Shown: piece after piece, positions 26,659 through 37,758 of the stretch
How the letters are laid out: every line of letters begins with the position of its first letter
Numbering within the stretch: the first letter of the stretch is position 1
Source: Thermothielavioides terrestris NRRL 8126
Lineage: Eukaryota; Ascomycota; Sordariomycetes; Sordariales; Chaetomiaceae
Direction of reading: 5' to 3'
Assembly: GCF_000226115.1 (NCBI RefSeq)
Contig: NC_016460.1
Span: 2,232,001-2,296,000 of the forward strand
DNA length: 64,000 bases
The notes under the pieces: generated by a model
Seen by the model: the letters and a program-made list of their open reading frames with translations, nothing else
The model's database searches: none
Told to the model about the DNA's origin: nothing
Program-made: the position numbers and the translations under genes

Positions 26659-28993
26659 CTTGTCGGGTTGATCTTGAGGTTCGGAGATCAGTGGGGGAGG
26701 TGGATGAAGCGGGGAGAGGGGAAATGCGGGTTTGCTGTCGCGCAGAAGATCGCTTCAAGAGACAAGCGGCAGTAAAAAATAGGTGAGGGAAGTGTGGTTT
26801 TGAAGGAAAGATGTTTTTTGTGGATGAGGAAGAAAGCCTCGAGTGTGGCAGTCTTCTCAACGACTTTTGGATGCCGTCGGCAAGTTGGCCTCCGGCTCTG
26901 GAACGGACAACAGCGGCGAACTGTTCTCTAGGCGGCCACTCAGATGACGACTGCGGAGCTTAGGCGGCAAAGTCCGTGCACCCAGGCAGTATTTGAAAGA
27001 GCTGGCTTGGCTCGAGCTCAGCAGCTTGTGGCCAATCATTCACTCCAAGCATGTGGAACCTTCCAACTGTTTCGATTAAACACTCGGCACCTGCTGAGTA
27101 ACTCACACCAGCACTGGCGGCGGGCAAGAGCGAAGACTCTCATCATTCGATGCTCTGCTGAACGATGAACGACGTGACGATGCCGCAAAGCTTGCGAATC
27201 CTACGCAGAGTAACCCCCAAACGTTGGCGGCCACCGCTTATCGGGTGTTTGGACAGTACGAAAACTGTACGAGCTATCTCGAGCTGCATACAACAAAAGG
27301 AACACCGGATAGTCGCTACCTTAGGTGCCAACGGCCTCCTCCTCCCCGATGAAAGAACCAGCCGGTGTACCACTGTTGAAACCGAACCTTCAGTTTTCAA
27401 ACCCCCCACGCTCAGCAGCCTGCGTGGTTGTGACTTTCGGCAACCTGCCGCGTTGGTCACTCCGCAAGACCCAGTTCTGGCTTGGTTTCAGGGACGGCAT
27501 CTTCCAGGCCACATCGCAATGGTCCAGTTAATGACGGTGCTGTTGGTGATGAACGGGACTCAGCTCGATAGGCGGTTCAGTTGCTCTGGTGGAACGAACC
27601 CTGTGCGATGTCGCTCCCCGGAGGACGCGTCGGTGGTTCCAGTCCAGACCACGGGTCCCTTCGCTGAGTGCGCCGCACGTTGATGCAGACGTTCTCAGCG
27701 TTCGAAGTCGGTGGAAATAACCTAACTGCCAACTGCCAACCTTGGCTGGCGTCTCACAGTTTTCGGAGCTCAGAGGACGTTGGAAGGGTGGAACTCGAGA
27801 GCAGCCCTCCCCCCCACACGAAGTGTGTACAGTAAGCCAGAGCTGTGGAGGTGATCTCGATCCATTCCGACGCCATCCCAAGCTCTGCCGGCATAACCAA
27901 ACAGGTTTGCAGCTGTGGGAGTTTTTTTGGCCAGCCCTACTTTATACTAGCTCCCGCTGCAAGCCACCCGCCGGGCCTTGTTCATCATTCTGCTCCAGTC
28001 CATTGGGGCTGGTTCAGGTACACTACCTCGGTCCGTCCGTTACCCTGCTGTCGAGTTCATTGGCCCCCCGTGAACCCCTGGGTGACTTCGATGCAGATTC
28101 ACGCTAGCGTTACGCTGTGATCACGATTGCTGTTCTGTCCAGCCCTATGTAGATCATCCGGGTATCGCTTGCTCATGGATTGTACATGGATATCTACCTT
28201 ACGTCTGTGATTCGAGTCCTGGCAGTCTCTAATCACTATCGTTTGCTCCACCGGCTCTCAGCAAGAGAGAGCCACGACTCGATATCAACTCGACAGCATC
28301 TCTCCACTGCCCGGGAATCACGCCTTCAGAGCGCTCTCCGGAGTTCACGAGGGTCGAATTCGAAGGAAGAGAAGCGGTTATGGTATTGGAAGAATATGCT
28401 CACGGTATCCTTCGAGTTGGTTGATGAATCTGACCACCTTGATCGCAGCAGTTGCAAATCCGAGTGGACCAATCATGGCAGTTTCGCCTTCGAGATGAAC
28501 AGGGCGACATTTAGAATCTGGAGCTCGAAGCCTGCAGGCAACAACGCAGCGAGGGAGAGTATATGGTGTTTGTGGTCTGCGCTCGTTTCATATACGGATT
28601 CCGCTGCGTCGGGAATGTGCCTGCCTTGCAAGAGGAGGATCGACCGACCGGCCAGCTACCAGTATCAAACAGGAGGGACCACGTGTGTCCGAGCGGCACA
28701 TAGCCGGGCCTGGGCGTGGCTGATGCAAAGAAGCGGCGGTGCCGACCTTCTTGCTGACATAGTGTATTGTAGCATGAAGTACACTAAGACGCTCTCGCGT
28801 CTCTCAACCCCCGCAAGGGCCATCATCGGCCATCTAGCCGACGTAGGCGACGTAACCGACATTTTCACCGACTTTGCCGATGTCGAACGGTCGAGCAAGC
28901 GTGGTGGCGGAGCCGCCGATTGGCGGGTGGGACAGGAGCCACGATTGGCTCTGATCGGCTAGCCCGTTACTTCCATAAGGTACCTCTATCAGT
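26659..28993. other. Intergenic region up to the transposon boundary
   Basis: Includes the CDC48 promoter and leader. Two plus-strand frames (27,165-27,683, 172 codons; 28,186-28,962, 258 codons) have ATG starts, but I see no domain, no homologous motif and no intron signals, so I do not call them genes. Composition is ordinary and is not RIP-like right up to 28,993. Confidence 0.45.
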
Positions 28994-29031
28994 TACCTAG
29001 GCGCGGCAGGGGGGGGTGCCAAAATGATCTT
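28994..29031 (+). repeat. Left TIR of element A
   Basis: Starts TACCTAGGCGCGG, followed by a run of 8 G and TGCCAAAATGATC. Marks the sharp transition from ordinary sequence to AT-rich RIP-type sequence. Confidence 0.7.
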
Positions 29032-29470
29032 GGTGACCATTTTGGAGTATCAAAATGTTTTGCTAGAAACCAAGCTCATATATATTTTAGAAGCTAAAAT
29101 ATTTTCAAATAAAAATATTCTTTAACCACTAGGACTATTTTAATTTAAAGAGATATTTAAAGAGTAAGAAAATCTTATTTTTAAAATATTCTTTAACTAA
29201 TAAGATTATTTTAATTTTAAGAAAATCTTAAAAGATAAAAAAATCCTATATTAAACTTATTCTTTAGTAGATAAGATTCTTTTAATAAAGAAATATTTTA
29301 AATTAAAGAAGGTCTTATATTAGGAAGATAATCTTAGATAGTTGTCTATATAGATAGAAAAAGAAATATTATTTCTATTTTTTTCTTTTTCTTTTTTTTT
29401 TCTTTTTTTTCTTTTTTTTTTTTTTTACAGTTATCTACTACCTCTACCTTATTTTAATTGAAAAAGCAGG

Positions 29471-29543
29471 ACTCTATCTAGGATTTGAACTCAAGATCTC
29501 TACAATTTACAAGCTTACGGCTAGACCACTATGTTATTCTACG
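29471..29543 (-). other. tRNA-like module (decayed)
   Basis: The minus strand has an A-box-like TGGTCTAGCCG and, 30 or so bases on, a B-box-like AGTTCAAATCC, spaced as in a tRNA gene. The acceptor and anticodon stems do not pair well, so this is a relic or a tRNA-derived repeat and not a working tRNA. Downstream on the same strand lies an A-rich tract (the T tract at 29,380-29,426), as in tRNA-derived SINEs. Confidence 0.4.
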
Positions 29544-29573
29544 TCACTCTACAATTCGAATTCTCTGAGCGAG

Positions 29574-29833
29574 TGTTACGGACCGGGCTATACCCGGGCT
29601 AGGTATATGGGGCTACGCCCAGGATCCACAGCGCTCCTATGACGGGCCCGCCATAGGCCCGAGGCGGACCCGCCTCGCACTTAGAATAACATCGGCCTAA
29701 GCCCCCTATACACAAGCCCCTGAAAACTCCGTACGTGAGAACCGTAGCCTATACTTCTCCTTTTCTCTCCTTAAGGTAGTTGAATAGAACATCGTACACT
29801 TATCTGTAGACGCTATAAGGCCAGCACATTACA
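29574..29833 (+). repeat. 5' LTR of gypsy-1 copy 1
   Basis: 260 bp, starts TGTTACGGACC and ends ACATTACA. Contains AAGGTAGTTGAA (29,773-29,784), whose reverse complement is the primer-binding site just outside the LTR. Confidence 0.92.
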
Positions 29834-29834
29834 G

Positions 29835-29846
29835 TTCAACTACCTT
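29835..29846 (+). other. Putative self-priming primer-binding site of gypsy-1
   Basis: TTCAACTACCTT lies one base after the 5' LTR and is the exact reverse complement of AAGGTAGTTGAA inside the LTR. No tRNA-type TGG start is present. In the Tf1/sushi group the 5' end of the element's own RNA folds back onto such a site to prime reverse transcription; the same pair occurs in copy 2. Confidence 0.65.
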
Positions 29847-30074
29847 TAGTAGATAGAGTAGCTATTGCTTTTAAACGTAGACGAGAGTAGTACGCTAAGC
29901 GTTTCGACGCTAGTACCGAGTAGACCAGACGTTACTATAAACAACCTAGGCGTCCTGTAGGTCCTAGACCTAGATTGGGTCCGTAAACACTTCTAGCTCT
30001 TATAGGAAACAATTGTACAATAGAATATAACTATTGAAGAACTTCGCGTAGCCTAGATTGCTATAGCTTAGACT

Positions 30075-31090
30075 ATGAATGCCCCTACGGTGGCCAACGC
30101 CCTAGCTCCGACGACTAACGCCGTGGCTCTAGTAGCTCCCTAGATATAGCGGAAGCGCCTCCCTATAGGACAACCCTTCGACGGTAAAAAGGAGCTCTTT
30201 ACTGCCTAGAAGGCTACGATAGCGTATATCCTAGTAGTGGACTAGGACTTTATTAGAGGTCCCCGCGACTAGTAGATATTTATTTAGGGGAACCTTAGTT
30301 GGGGGGTCTAGGCTAAGGTTATAGCCTTCTATAAGTTGGGAGGACCTAGCTACAACTACGATTTAGGAACGTTTCTTAAGTATCTTATAATAGTCTACGT
30401 AGACCCCTATAAGTAGGTTATAGCCTTGACGGAGCTAGATATACTCTACTAAAGAGATAACGAACTATTCTTCTTCTTTATTATTCGCTTTAAGGCGAAG
30501 CTATCGAAGGTTGGAGGACTTAATTAGAGCGACGAGGTATAACTTATTAGACTACAACGATACCTCTCTTCGAAGTTGAAGTATATTACAATAGGACAGG
30601 GGGTCCTATAGAACGACTACGCTATAGCTATTGTAAAGTATTGCGAGATCGTTATCGACCTAGAGGCCCTTCGTTTAGAAAAACGACATTAGTAGTCCTA
30701 AGGTAAGCGACCTAGGCCCAATGTAAACGTAGAGAAGGATATAGATAGAGATATATTGATGACTAGGATTAATATAACCTATATTGCCTTAGTCTAAGGG
30801 GGAGCTAATAGAGGTTGTAGAGGAAAGTAGTAGCGGAACAAAGGAAAATAAGGTATAAACGTGCTATAGGCGAAGTAGATAAGTAACAAAGTATATATAG
30901 CGCGCTAATAGGCCGAAGCCTATATCTATTGTAAGCGCTAGGGCCACTTTGTAGCTACTTGTCCTTTCGCCTTAGCTAAGAGACTAGCTCTTTAAGTCGA
31001 TATCAATAAGTTAGAGGCCAAGGAATAGGTAAAGGAGGACTCCCCCTCTAAGAAGGAGGAGGGAAAAGAGTAGCCCCTATACAAAGTCTT
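30075..31090 (+). pseudogene. gag relic of gypsy-1 copy 1
   Basis: From an ATG at 30,075 a single frame, broken only by TAG/TAA, reads to a CCHC zinc knuckle at about 30,921-30,962. The visible part is C-K-R-x-G-H-F-V-A-T-C; the first Cys of the motif is now Tyr (TAT), a G-to-A change. An early PFDGKKELFTA segment is typical of fungal gypsy Gag. No net frameshift lies between the ATG and the knuckle. Not translatable as it stands. Confidence 0.75.
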
Positions 31091-31099
31091 GTATAGGGG

Positions 31100-34000
31100 C
31101 TAAAAGGACCTAGCTGTTTATAGAATGAGTTTATAGAGATTAGAGAGAGAATAGATAAGCCCCTCTTTCTTATCTTTGTTTTTCTAAACTCCTCTAGTTT
31201 TATAAATATATAAGTAGATAGTAGGTGCTAGAGCTATAGAGCTATTAGCGAGAGAGTATATTAGAGGTTAAGGATCGAGTAGATAAGCTTGCCGACTCTT
31301 TGTACCCTAGGTATTATAGTCAAAGGGGTGTAAATTACAAAGAAAATTATATATATCGCCTATATTACAATAGATATCAATAGGTAGATTAGTACTACTA
31401 TATTCTATATAGTCCTAGGGCTAGCCTACAACGTTATATTAGAGCTCCTCTAGATAAACTACTGTAGGATTGTACTAGACTTGGCCAACAGGGTCTTTAC
31501 CATTAATTTATAAGGTAGCCTATAAGTATATAAGTACTCTTTATAGCGGAAGGAAACCAATACTACCCTAGTTATAGGCGTAATGTTTATAGGTATAGCC
31601 TATAGAGTATAAAGGAAGAAGTCTAAAGGGGTATAAGACATGTTCCTCGTCACTAGTATTCGCAAGATGACTACTATACTAGGAGTAGCCATCTCCTAGC
31701 CCAATATCGACCTAGACCCGAAGGTCGCTCTACTAGAGGAGCTATATAACTTCGCCGACCTCTTCGACAAGGAGAAGGTGAACGGCCTACCCCTTTATTA
31801 GGGGGAGGCCGACTATTATATCCGTCTTAAGATAGGCCTAGATGGAAAACCTCTTAAGCTTTTATAGGGACCCCTATACAATATACCAAGGGACTATCTC
31901 CTAGAGATTTGGAAGTAGGTCGTAGACCTATTGGATAAGGGATAGATCTAGGTAAGCTCCTTATCGGCAACTACCCTAGTCCTTCTTATAAAGAAGCTAG
32001 GAGGAGGATAGAGGTTTTATATAGACTACCGAGCCTTAAACAAAATCACTAAGCAGGACCAATACCTACTCCCCCTAATTAAGGAGACTCTTTGGTCCCT
32101 AGCTAAGGCTAAATAGCTTACGAAGTTGGACGTTAGAGCTACGTTCTACTATATCCGGATAGCCAAAGGGGATAAGCACCTTATAGCGTTTTATATAAGG
32201 TTTGGACTATTCGAGTAGCTAGTCTACCCCTTTAGGCTTATAGGTACTTCTACGACGTTCTAGAGATATATCAACAACGCTCTTGGTCTAACGCTAGGAG
32301 ATTATATAACGGTATATCTTAACAACGTCTTAGTATATTCGAGCAAGAGCTAAAAGGACTATATAAAAAAGGTATATAAGGTTCTCCGAAGACTAAGGGA
32401 CATAGGCCTCAACCTAGACCTTAAGAAATATATATTCGTGGTAAAGGAAGTTAAGTATCTAAGGTATATCGTAGAGGCAAGGGTCTATATCTATCCTAAC
32501 CTTGAGAAGATCAAGGCTATTTGTGAGTAGGAGGCGCCCTACAAGGTCTAAGGAGTATAGAGCTTCCTAGGATTCGCTAATTTCTATTGCAACTTTATCT
32601 CTAACTTCTCCGAAAAGGTAGCCCTATTGACACACCTTACCTATAAGAATATCCTATTCCACTAGGGCAAAGAGGAATAGGAAGCCTTCGATATACTTAA
32701 AGCTACGTTTATATTAGAGCCGATCCTCGCCTAGTAGGACCTTAAGAGGGAGATAGTCGTAGAAGTGGACTATTCTAATATAGCGCTTAGCAAATATTTG
32801 TCTTAGCAGGGAGAGGATAGGATTCTCTACCCTATAGCCTACTACTCTATAAAGCTAAGCCCTACTAAACGTAATTATACTATCTACAATAAGGAGCTAC
32901 TAGCTATTATCTTTTGCCTTAAGGCCTAGTTGACGGAGCTCCGGAGTATAGTAGCCCCCTTTACTATCCTAACTAACTATAAGAACCTTAAGTACTTTAC
33001 CTAGCTACGTCCAATCAATGAACGATAGGCCTAATAGGCGGAGACGCTCTCTTTATTCAACTTCGAGCTAAAGTACTAGCTAAGATCCTAGGCCTCGCGC
33101 CCTAATATACTCTTTTGGTGTAAATAAGACGAGCCTAAGGATAGCTAGTATATCGCTTAGCTACTCCCTCTAATTAAAGTATACTAGACTAGTATATAGA
33201 AGGAGGCTAGGTTACCTATAGGAGAGATACTCTTTGAGGACAAGTAGCTCGCTACCCTATAGGATAAGGGCGTTGTCGGAGATAAGCACTACATTTACTA
33301 ACTCTAAGCCGTTTACAACGGAGTTTGGAAGTTTCTAAAGGAGACAAACGTAGTATAGACCTAGATCATAGACTACTCCCTTAATACGCAAGGCGCACTC
33401 TAGTTCTATAGCTATCTCTAGCTCCCTATATAGGAGCCTCTAACCACTACGATTATCTAGCAGATCTATAACTTAGCTATATCGGGATATCTAAAGCGTA
33501 ATAGGCTATTTAAAATACTCTAGAGAGATTACTACTAGGACCTTATATCGTCCAACGTAAAGCGGTTTGTTAGGAACTGTAATCAGTGCCGTCGGAGCAA
33601 GATCTCTCGACAGTTGTATCAAGGGCTCTTGCAACCTTTGCCTATCTCTGATCGCTTTTGGAAGCAAATCTCCATTGACTTTATAACCGACTTCCCTATA
33701 AGGGATAAGGGGGCGCCTAGCTACCTTATAGTGATCATCAACTACCTCTCTAAGTATATATAGCTCGAGGCAATATACTTGATAGGAGTAGAAGAGTATA
33801 CCCTTCGGTTCTATAATGTATAGTAGCGCTTCTATAGGTTCCTAACTTAAATTATAACCGACTATAGGTCGGACTAGCTAAGTAGGTTCTAGACTATACT
33901 ATATAAGGCGGTGGGGGTAGAGTAGCTCCTATCGACGTCTTACTATCCCTAGACGGATAGAGGGACAGAGTAGGTTAATTAAGAGGTATAGGCGATCCTT

Positions 34001-34740
34001 TGAATCTTCGTTTCTTTTATATAGTACGACTAGCCTAAATATCTCCTAGCCTATTAGTTTACACTTAATAATAGGGATTTGTCTATAACTAGAGTAAGTC
34101 CGAACTACCTTCTCTATAGGTTCGATATAAGTCTTATATAACTTATTACGATCTCGACGACGTCTATAGCCTCCTTAGAAGGCTATACTACTAGGTTTCT
34201 TCGCTATCTAAAGGAGGGAATAGAGTAGACCTAAGTGGCTATCGTATATATATAGTAGTAGTAGTAGGCGAATATAAACCGCTCCTATTGCCTAGCTAAG
34301 AGGTTCTAGGTAGAGGACGAGGTATAGCTCTTTCTATATAATATAAAGACGAACCGCCCTAGTAAAAAGCTCGACTAGCTAAATGCTAAATATAAGGTAG
34401 TCGTGGTATCGACTTTGCTAACAATAATGCTCGACGTACTAAGCGGTTTATACCTAACCTTCTATATTGACTTAGTTAAGCGAATGGCTTTCGACCTATT
34501 CCCTTTGTAGAAAGTTATAGATAAGAGATTGGACCCTATATAGGTTATATCGGAGGAGGGTATTCCCTAATAGGAATATAGGGTAGAGGCGATCCTTAAA
34601 GCTTAGAACGTAAGAAGGAGAGGGAACAACTACGACGTATACATTAAGTAGGTAGGTTATAATAAACCAATATAGGAGCCTTTAGAGAACTTTCTAGAGA
34701 CTACTACACTTGACGAATTCGAATAGGAGTAGAGAGACGT
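31100..34740 (+). pseudogene. pol relic of gypsy-1 copy 1 (protease, RT, RNase H, integrase, chromodomain)
   Basis: A frame -1 relative to gag carries, in order: a protease-like VDSRC (31,212-31,226); the RT segment DYRALNK at about 32,017-32,040; the RT catalytic loop now YLNN (32,315-32,326), both Asp codons having become Asn; the integrase zinc-finger pair NCNQC (about 33,575-33,590); integrase ISIDFITDFP (about 33,668-33,697); and a chromodomain (about 34,631-34,720). RT, integrase and chromodomain are all in one frame with no net indel. In-frame TAG codons are frequent, consistent with RIP. The gag/pol offset suggests a -1 frameshift or an equivalent mechanism in the live element. Confidence 0.85.
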
Positions 34741-35199
34741 ACAATACAATGATAGGCTAGTATTGAACTAAAGGAGGAAGGGGAAACGTTGTATTCGTAT
34801 ATAGACTACCCTATAAAGACTAGCTACTTAGATAAATACAACTATATAGGTATAGGAAAACTACGATACGCCTAAGTCTAGTTATCTTCTTAAATCTAGA
34901 TAGAACGGAACTATATACGAAAAAACAATAGGACGTACTAACAGCGTTACTTATTTAGGGTCTATAATAGGACCTATATTGGTAATCTCTTCTTTATTTT
35001 TAAATAGGTATATAAGCGGAGCAGGTGTACAAAGGGGTGGAGTAGCGACGTAAGGGGTCTAAGGCGGGGGCTATATATATATTTGATAGGTATATAGTAT
35101 GTCCTCTATTAGAGAGGAAGGGCGTCGACTATAGTATAGGTTATAGGTGGGGGAACGTGTATAGGGAGAGTGGCGGGGGCGGGACCTTCGAGGGGTACG

Positions 35200-36054
35200 A
35201 ATAGGCGAGGGGGCAGTAAGCGCGATAATATAGTCTACGAGGCGTGAATTCGTCTCTAGGACGGTTACCTAAGATTGTACTATAGTGTAAATAGCCTCTA
35301 TAATACACTAATTCTTTCGCTAGGAGGAATCGAGATGTTGTACTATATACTTAACTAGGCGGCTATAATGCTGTATAGCGAGGTTGTCCTAAGGAGCTTG
35401 GTATAGAACTAGGGCTCCTCGCTAGCCTAGGGTCAAAGGAGATAAAGGGGGGGCTAGAAGTATATCGAGTACGAAGGTAGAGTATACTAGAGACCGATAT
35501 TGTAGGGTTGTACCAATTACGTTATAGAAGCTATATACGAAAGTGCTAAATTGTGGCGTTAAGATAGTACGATGAGCTAGCTTAGTCTCGGTCTTCTTCT
35601 AGGCGGGCTTAGCGATAGCTTAGTTGTTAGTGTAAAACTTGACTAAGCGTTTTAGACTAGTGTATAGAGAGGCGTTTGTCGCCTAGAGTACTAGATTTTA
35701 ATGGCATTTAGTATAGGCTTTAGTATATTCTAAGTAGCTTTCTCCTTAGCCTCGAATATAATCTACTAAGTTACTATAAAGAAGCTACTTAATACAATTG
35801 AGGTAGACGTTTCCCTCCTCCTCTAGGAGGGCATTATCCTTATTGTTAGAATCTCCCTCTATAATGTAGCTACTAATAGTATAACGAGAGGAGTTACTAT
35901 AGTTGTTGTAGTTCTGTCTAGGACGTTGTTAGCTTCTAGTCTAGGGCTAGAGTAGGCCTAATATAGGGTAACGTATATTACGATCTTAGTTGTCGTCCCC
36001 TCTAGGACGATGTCCTTTGCTACTATTTCTAAGAGAAGCAACTATAGCCGACAT
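35200..36054 (-). pseudogene. Antisense reading-frame relic in gypsy-1 copy 1
   Basis: On the strand opposite to pol, an ATG at 36,054 opens a frame beginning MSAIVASLRNSS. It is interrupted only by TAG/TAA codons and keeps coding-like composition, with a block EGDSNNKDNALLEEEG followed by helical sequence and a Lys/Thr-rich part. The same frame is found at the equivalent place in copy 2. I recognise no family. It lies downstream (on its own strand) of a pyrimidine-rich leader and inside the 2.1 kb between the chromodomain and the 3' LTR. It could be an accessory gene with its own promoter, or a captured gene. Confidence 0.5.
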
Positions 36055-36321
36055 TATAGTAGGTAAGTCTTAGGAACGTGTCGAAATCGTAAGGGAAATA
36101 GGAAGCTACTATAGAGGGCGAAGCGAGTAGATAGAATATATATAAGCTATATATATAGAGAAGGCGGCTAGGGGACTAAATGAGCGCGAAGAGGGAGGAT
36201 TATAGGATAAGTCGGGCGCGAAATAGAAATATAGCAGATATAGTTAGTAAAGTGGTTAGACGTATAATGACGACGATAGGGTCGATACAATAGGAGTATA
36301 GACGTTGGACGATTATATAGC

Positions 36322-36582
36322 TTATATAAGAAGAGGCCAACAATGTATAAGGTGAACGTTCAATAGAGCGAGTAGAAGGCGAGAAAAAACGTAAAAGGCA
36401 GAAGATATATATAGGATAGAGGTATAATAAACAAGGAATATATACGAAGTAGGATAAAGAGAGAAATGTCGATATATAAGTAGGAGGAAGATAAGTCGTA
36501 GGAGTAGGGAGAGGGCGCGTACTAGGAACAAGAAGAGAATGTAGGGAGCAAGTTCGTATAAGGGGAGGGGTTTTATTAGCAA
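36322..36582 (-). other. Pyrimidine-rich antisense leader with a conserved open frame
   Basis: An 86-codon frame is open here in both gypsy-1 copies and gives a Leu/Tyr-rich product (MLIKPLPLYELA...). Because the DNA is a long CT-rich tract the hydrophobic product probably reflects composition. I read it as the transcribed leader of the antisense frame rather than a membrane protein, but the intact frame in both copies deserves a check. Confidence 0.4.
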
Positions 36583-36868
36583 CGGGTAGAGGGTTTGTCG
36601 TACTTGATTAGCGGGTATATTTTATACGATATAGCTACTACGGAGGAGAGTATAGGGCGAAGAAGGGGCTAATTAGCGTCTTATAAAAGCGAGGTAAACA
36701 AACAACCTGTAGCTAGGTAATAGGATTATAGGTAGTAGCGCTAAGCTACTTAAACACTAGGTTGGATATTGGTGTTCGCTATAATTGACCCTACGCTACG
36801 CTAGATCTACGCCTAGCGCTATACTACGTATACCCTAAATCAGCTCCCTATCTAGGAAGGGGGGGGTA

Positions 36869-37128
36869 TATTACGGACTAGGCTATACCTAGGCTAGGTA
36901 TATAGGGCTACGCCTAGGATCTATAGCGCTCTTATAATAGGCTCGCTATAGGCCCGAGGCGGACCCGCCTCGCGCTTAGAATAATATCGGCCCAAGCCCC
37001 CTATATACAAGCCCCTGAAAACTCTGTGTACGAGAACTATAGCCTGTACTTCTCCTTTTCTCTCCTTAAGGTAGTTGAATAGAACATTGTACGCTTATTT
37101 GTAGACGCTATAAGGCTAGTACGTTATA
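36869..37128 (+). repeat. 3' LTR of gypsy-1 copy 1
   Basis: 260 bp, same length as the 5' LTR, starts TATTACGG (RIP-changed TGTTACGG), preceded directly by the polypurine tract and followed by the duplication GCGAG. Confidence 0.92.
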
Positions 37129-37162
37129 GCGAGCTACATTATTTATATAGCTAGTACGCGAA

Positions 37163-37505
37163 GGCAATATATGCTTGGGACCTATGTGTAGGCAATCGGA
37201 TGCCTAGGACTCGCGTATAGGCAATCGGATGCCCGGGACCCACGCGCAGGCAATCGGATGCTTGGGACCCGCGCATAGGCAATCGGATGCTCGGGACCCG
37301 CGCGTAGGCAATCGGATGCCCGGGACCTGCGCGTAGGCAATTGGATGCCAACAATTGGATGCTCAGGACCCGCGCGAAGGCAATTAGATGCTCGAGACCT
37401 GCCCGGGACCTACGCGCAGGCAATCGGATCCCTGGGATCTACGCGTAGGCAATTGAATGCTCGGGACCTGCGCACAGGCAATCGGATGCCCAGGACCTAC
37501 ATGTA
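37163..37505. repeat. 29-bp GC-rich minisatellite (about 12 copies)
   Basis: GGCAATCGGATGC recurs with a 29-bp period (e.g. 37,191; 37,220; 37,249; 37,278; 37,307), each followed by a variable GGGACC-type half. Some later units are truncated. There are no unique spacers, so it is a tandem repeat and not a CRISPR array. It is strikingly GC-rich amid AT-rich surroundings. Confidence 0.9.
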
Positions 37506-37632
37506 GGGAAAATGGTTTTCTAGAAAAATCGTCTTCGGTATAGGAGGAAGGCTTAACCTTGATATCCTCCTATAGGCTTACGATACATTCAATCCAATAT
37601 ACTCATAGTAACCGTTTTATCAATAACAGAAT

Positions 37633-37696
37633 AACCGGTTAGAATTGAACTTAGAGGATTTCACAGTTTTAATTCTATGACAATTACTAGGATCGT
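37633..37696 (-). other. tRNA-like module (decayed), element A right part
   Basis: Minus strand shows TAGTAATTGTCATAG followed by a B-box-like AAGTTCAATTC. Pairing of stems is poor. Weak evidence taken alone; notable because each TIR element end carries one. Confidence 0.28.
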
Positions 37697-37758
37697 TTTA
37701 ACAAAGCTAAATGCTTATATAGTAAGGAGACCATCTTATAGCGGTAAAACCCAAGTGG

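Larger units (their letters stand above)
29574..37128 (+). mobile_element. Gypsy-1 copy 1: chromodomain Ty3/gypsy LTR retrotransposon, RIP-inactivated
   Basis: Full-length 7,555-bp element with 260-bp LTRs, flanked by the 5-bp duplication GCGAG (29,569-29,573 and 37,129-37,133). Order: 5' LTR, self-complementary primer site, gag with a zinc knuckle, pol (protease, reverse transcriptase, RNase H, integrase) ending in a chromodomain, then about 2.1 kb holding an antisense reading-frame relic, a polypurine tract (AGGAAGGGGGGG) and the 3' LTR. The integrase-then-chromodomain order makes it a chromovirus-type Ty3/gypsy element. Internal stops are almost all TAG/TAA in place of CAG, CAA or TGG, i.e. 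RIP. It sits inside TIR element A. Confidence 0.93.

Noticed and set aside
27165..27683. 172-codon plus-strand frame with ATG
   Set aside because: Product lacks any recognisable domain or compositional sign of selection; not reported as a gene.
28186..28962. 258-codon plus-strand frame next to the transposon boundary
   Set aside because: Mixed composition, no domain, no intron signals. Could be real but I cannot support it.
37151..37423. Minus-strand 90-codon open frame
   Set aside because: It runs through the 29-bp minisatellite, shifting frame each unit; an artefact of the repeat.
37163..37505. Possible CRISPR array (29-bp period)
   Set aside because: The 29-bp units abut directly with no unique spacers, and the genome is fungal; it is a minisatellite.
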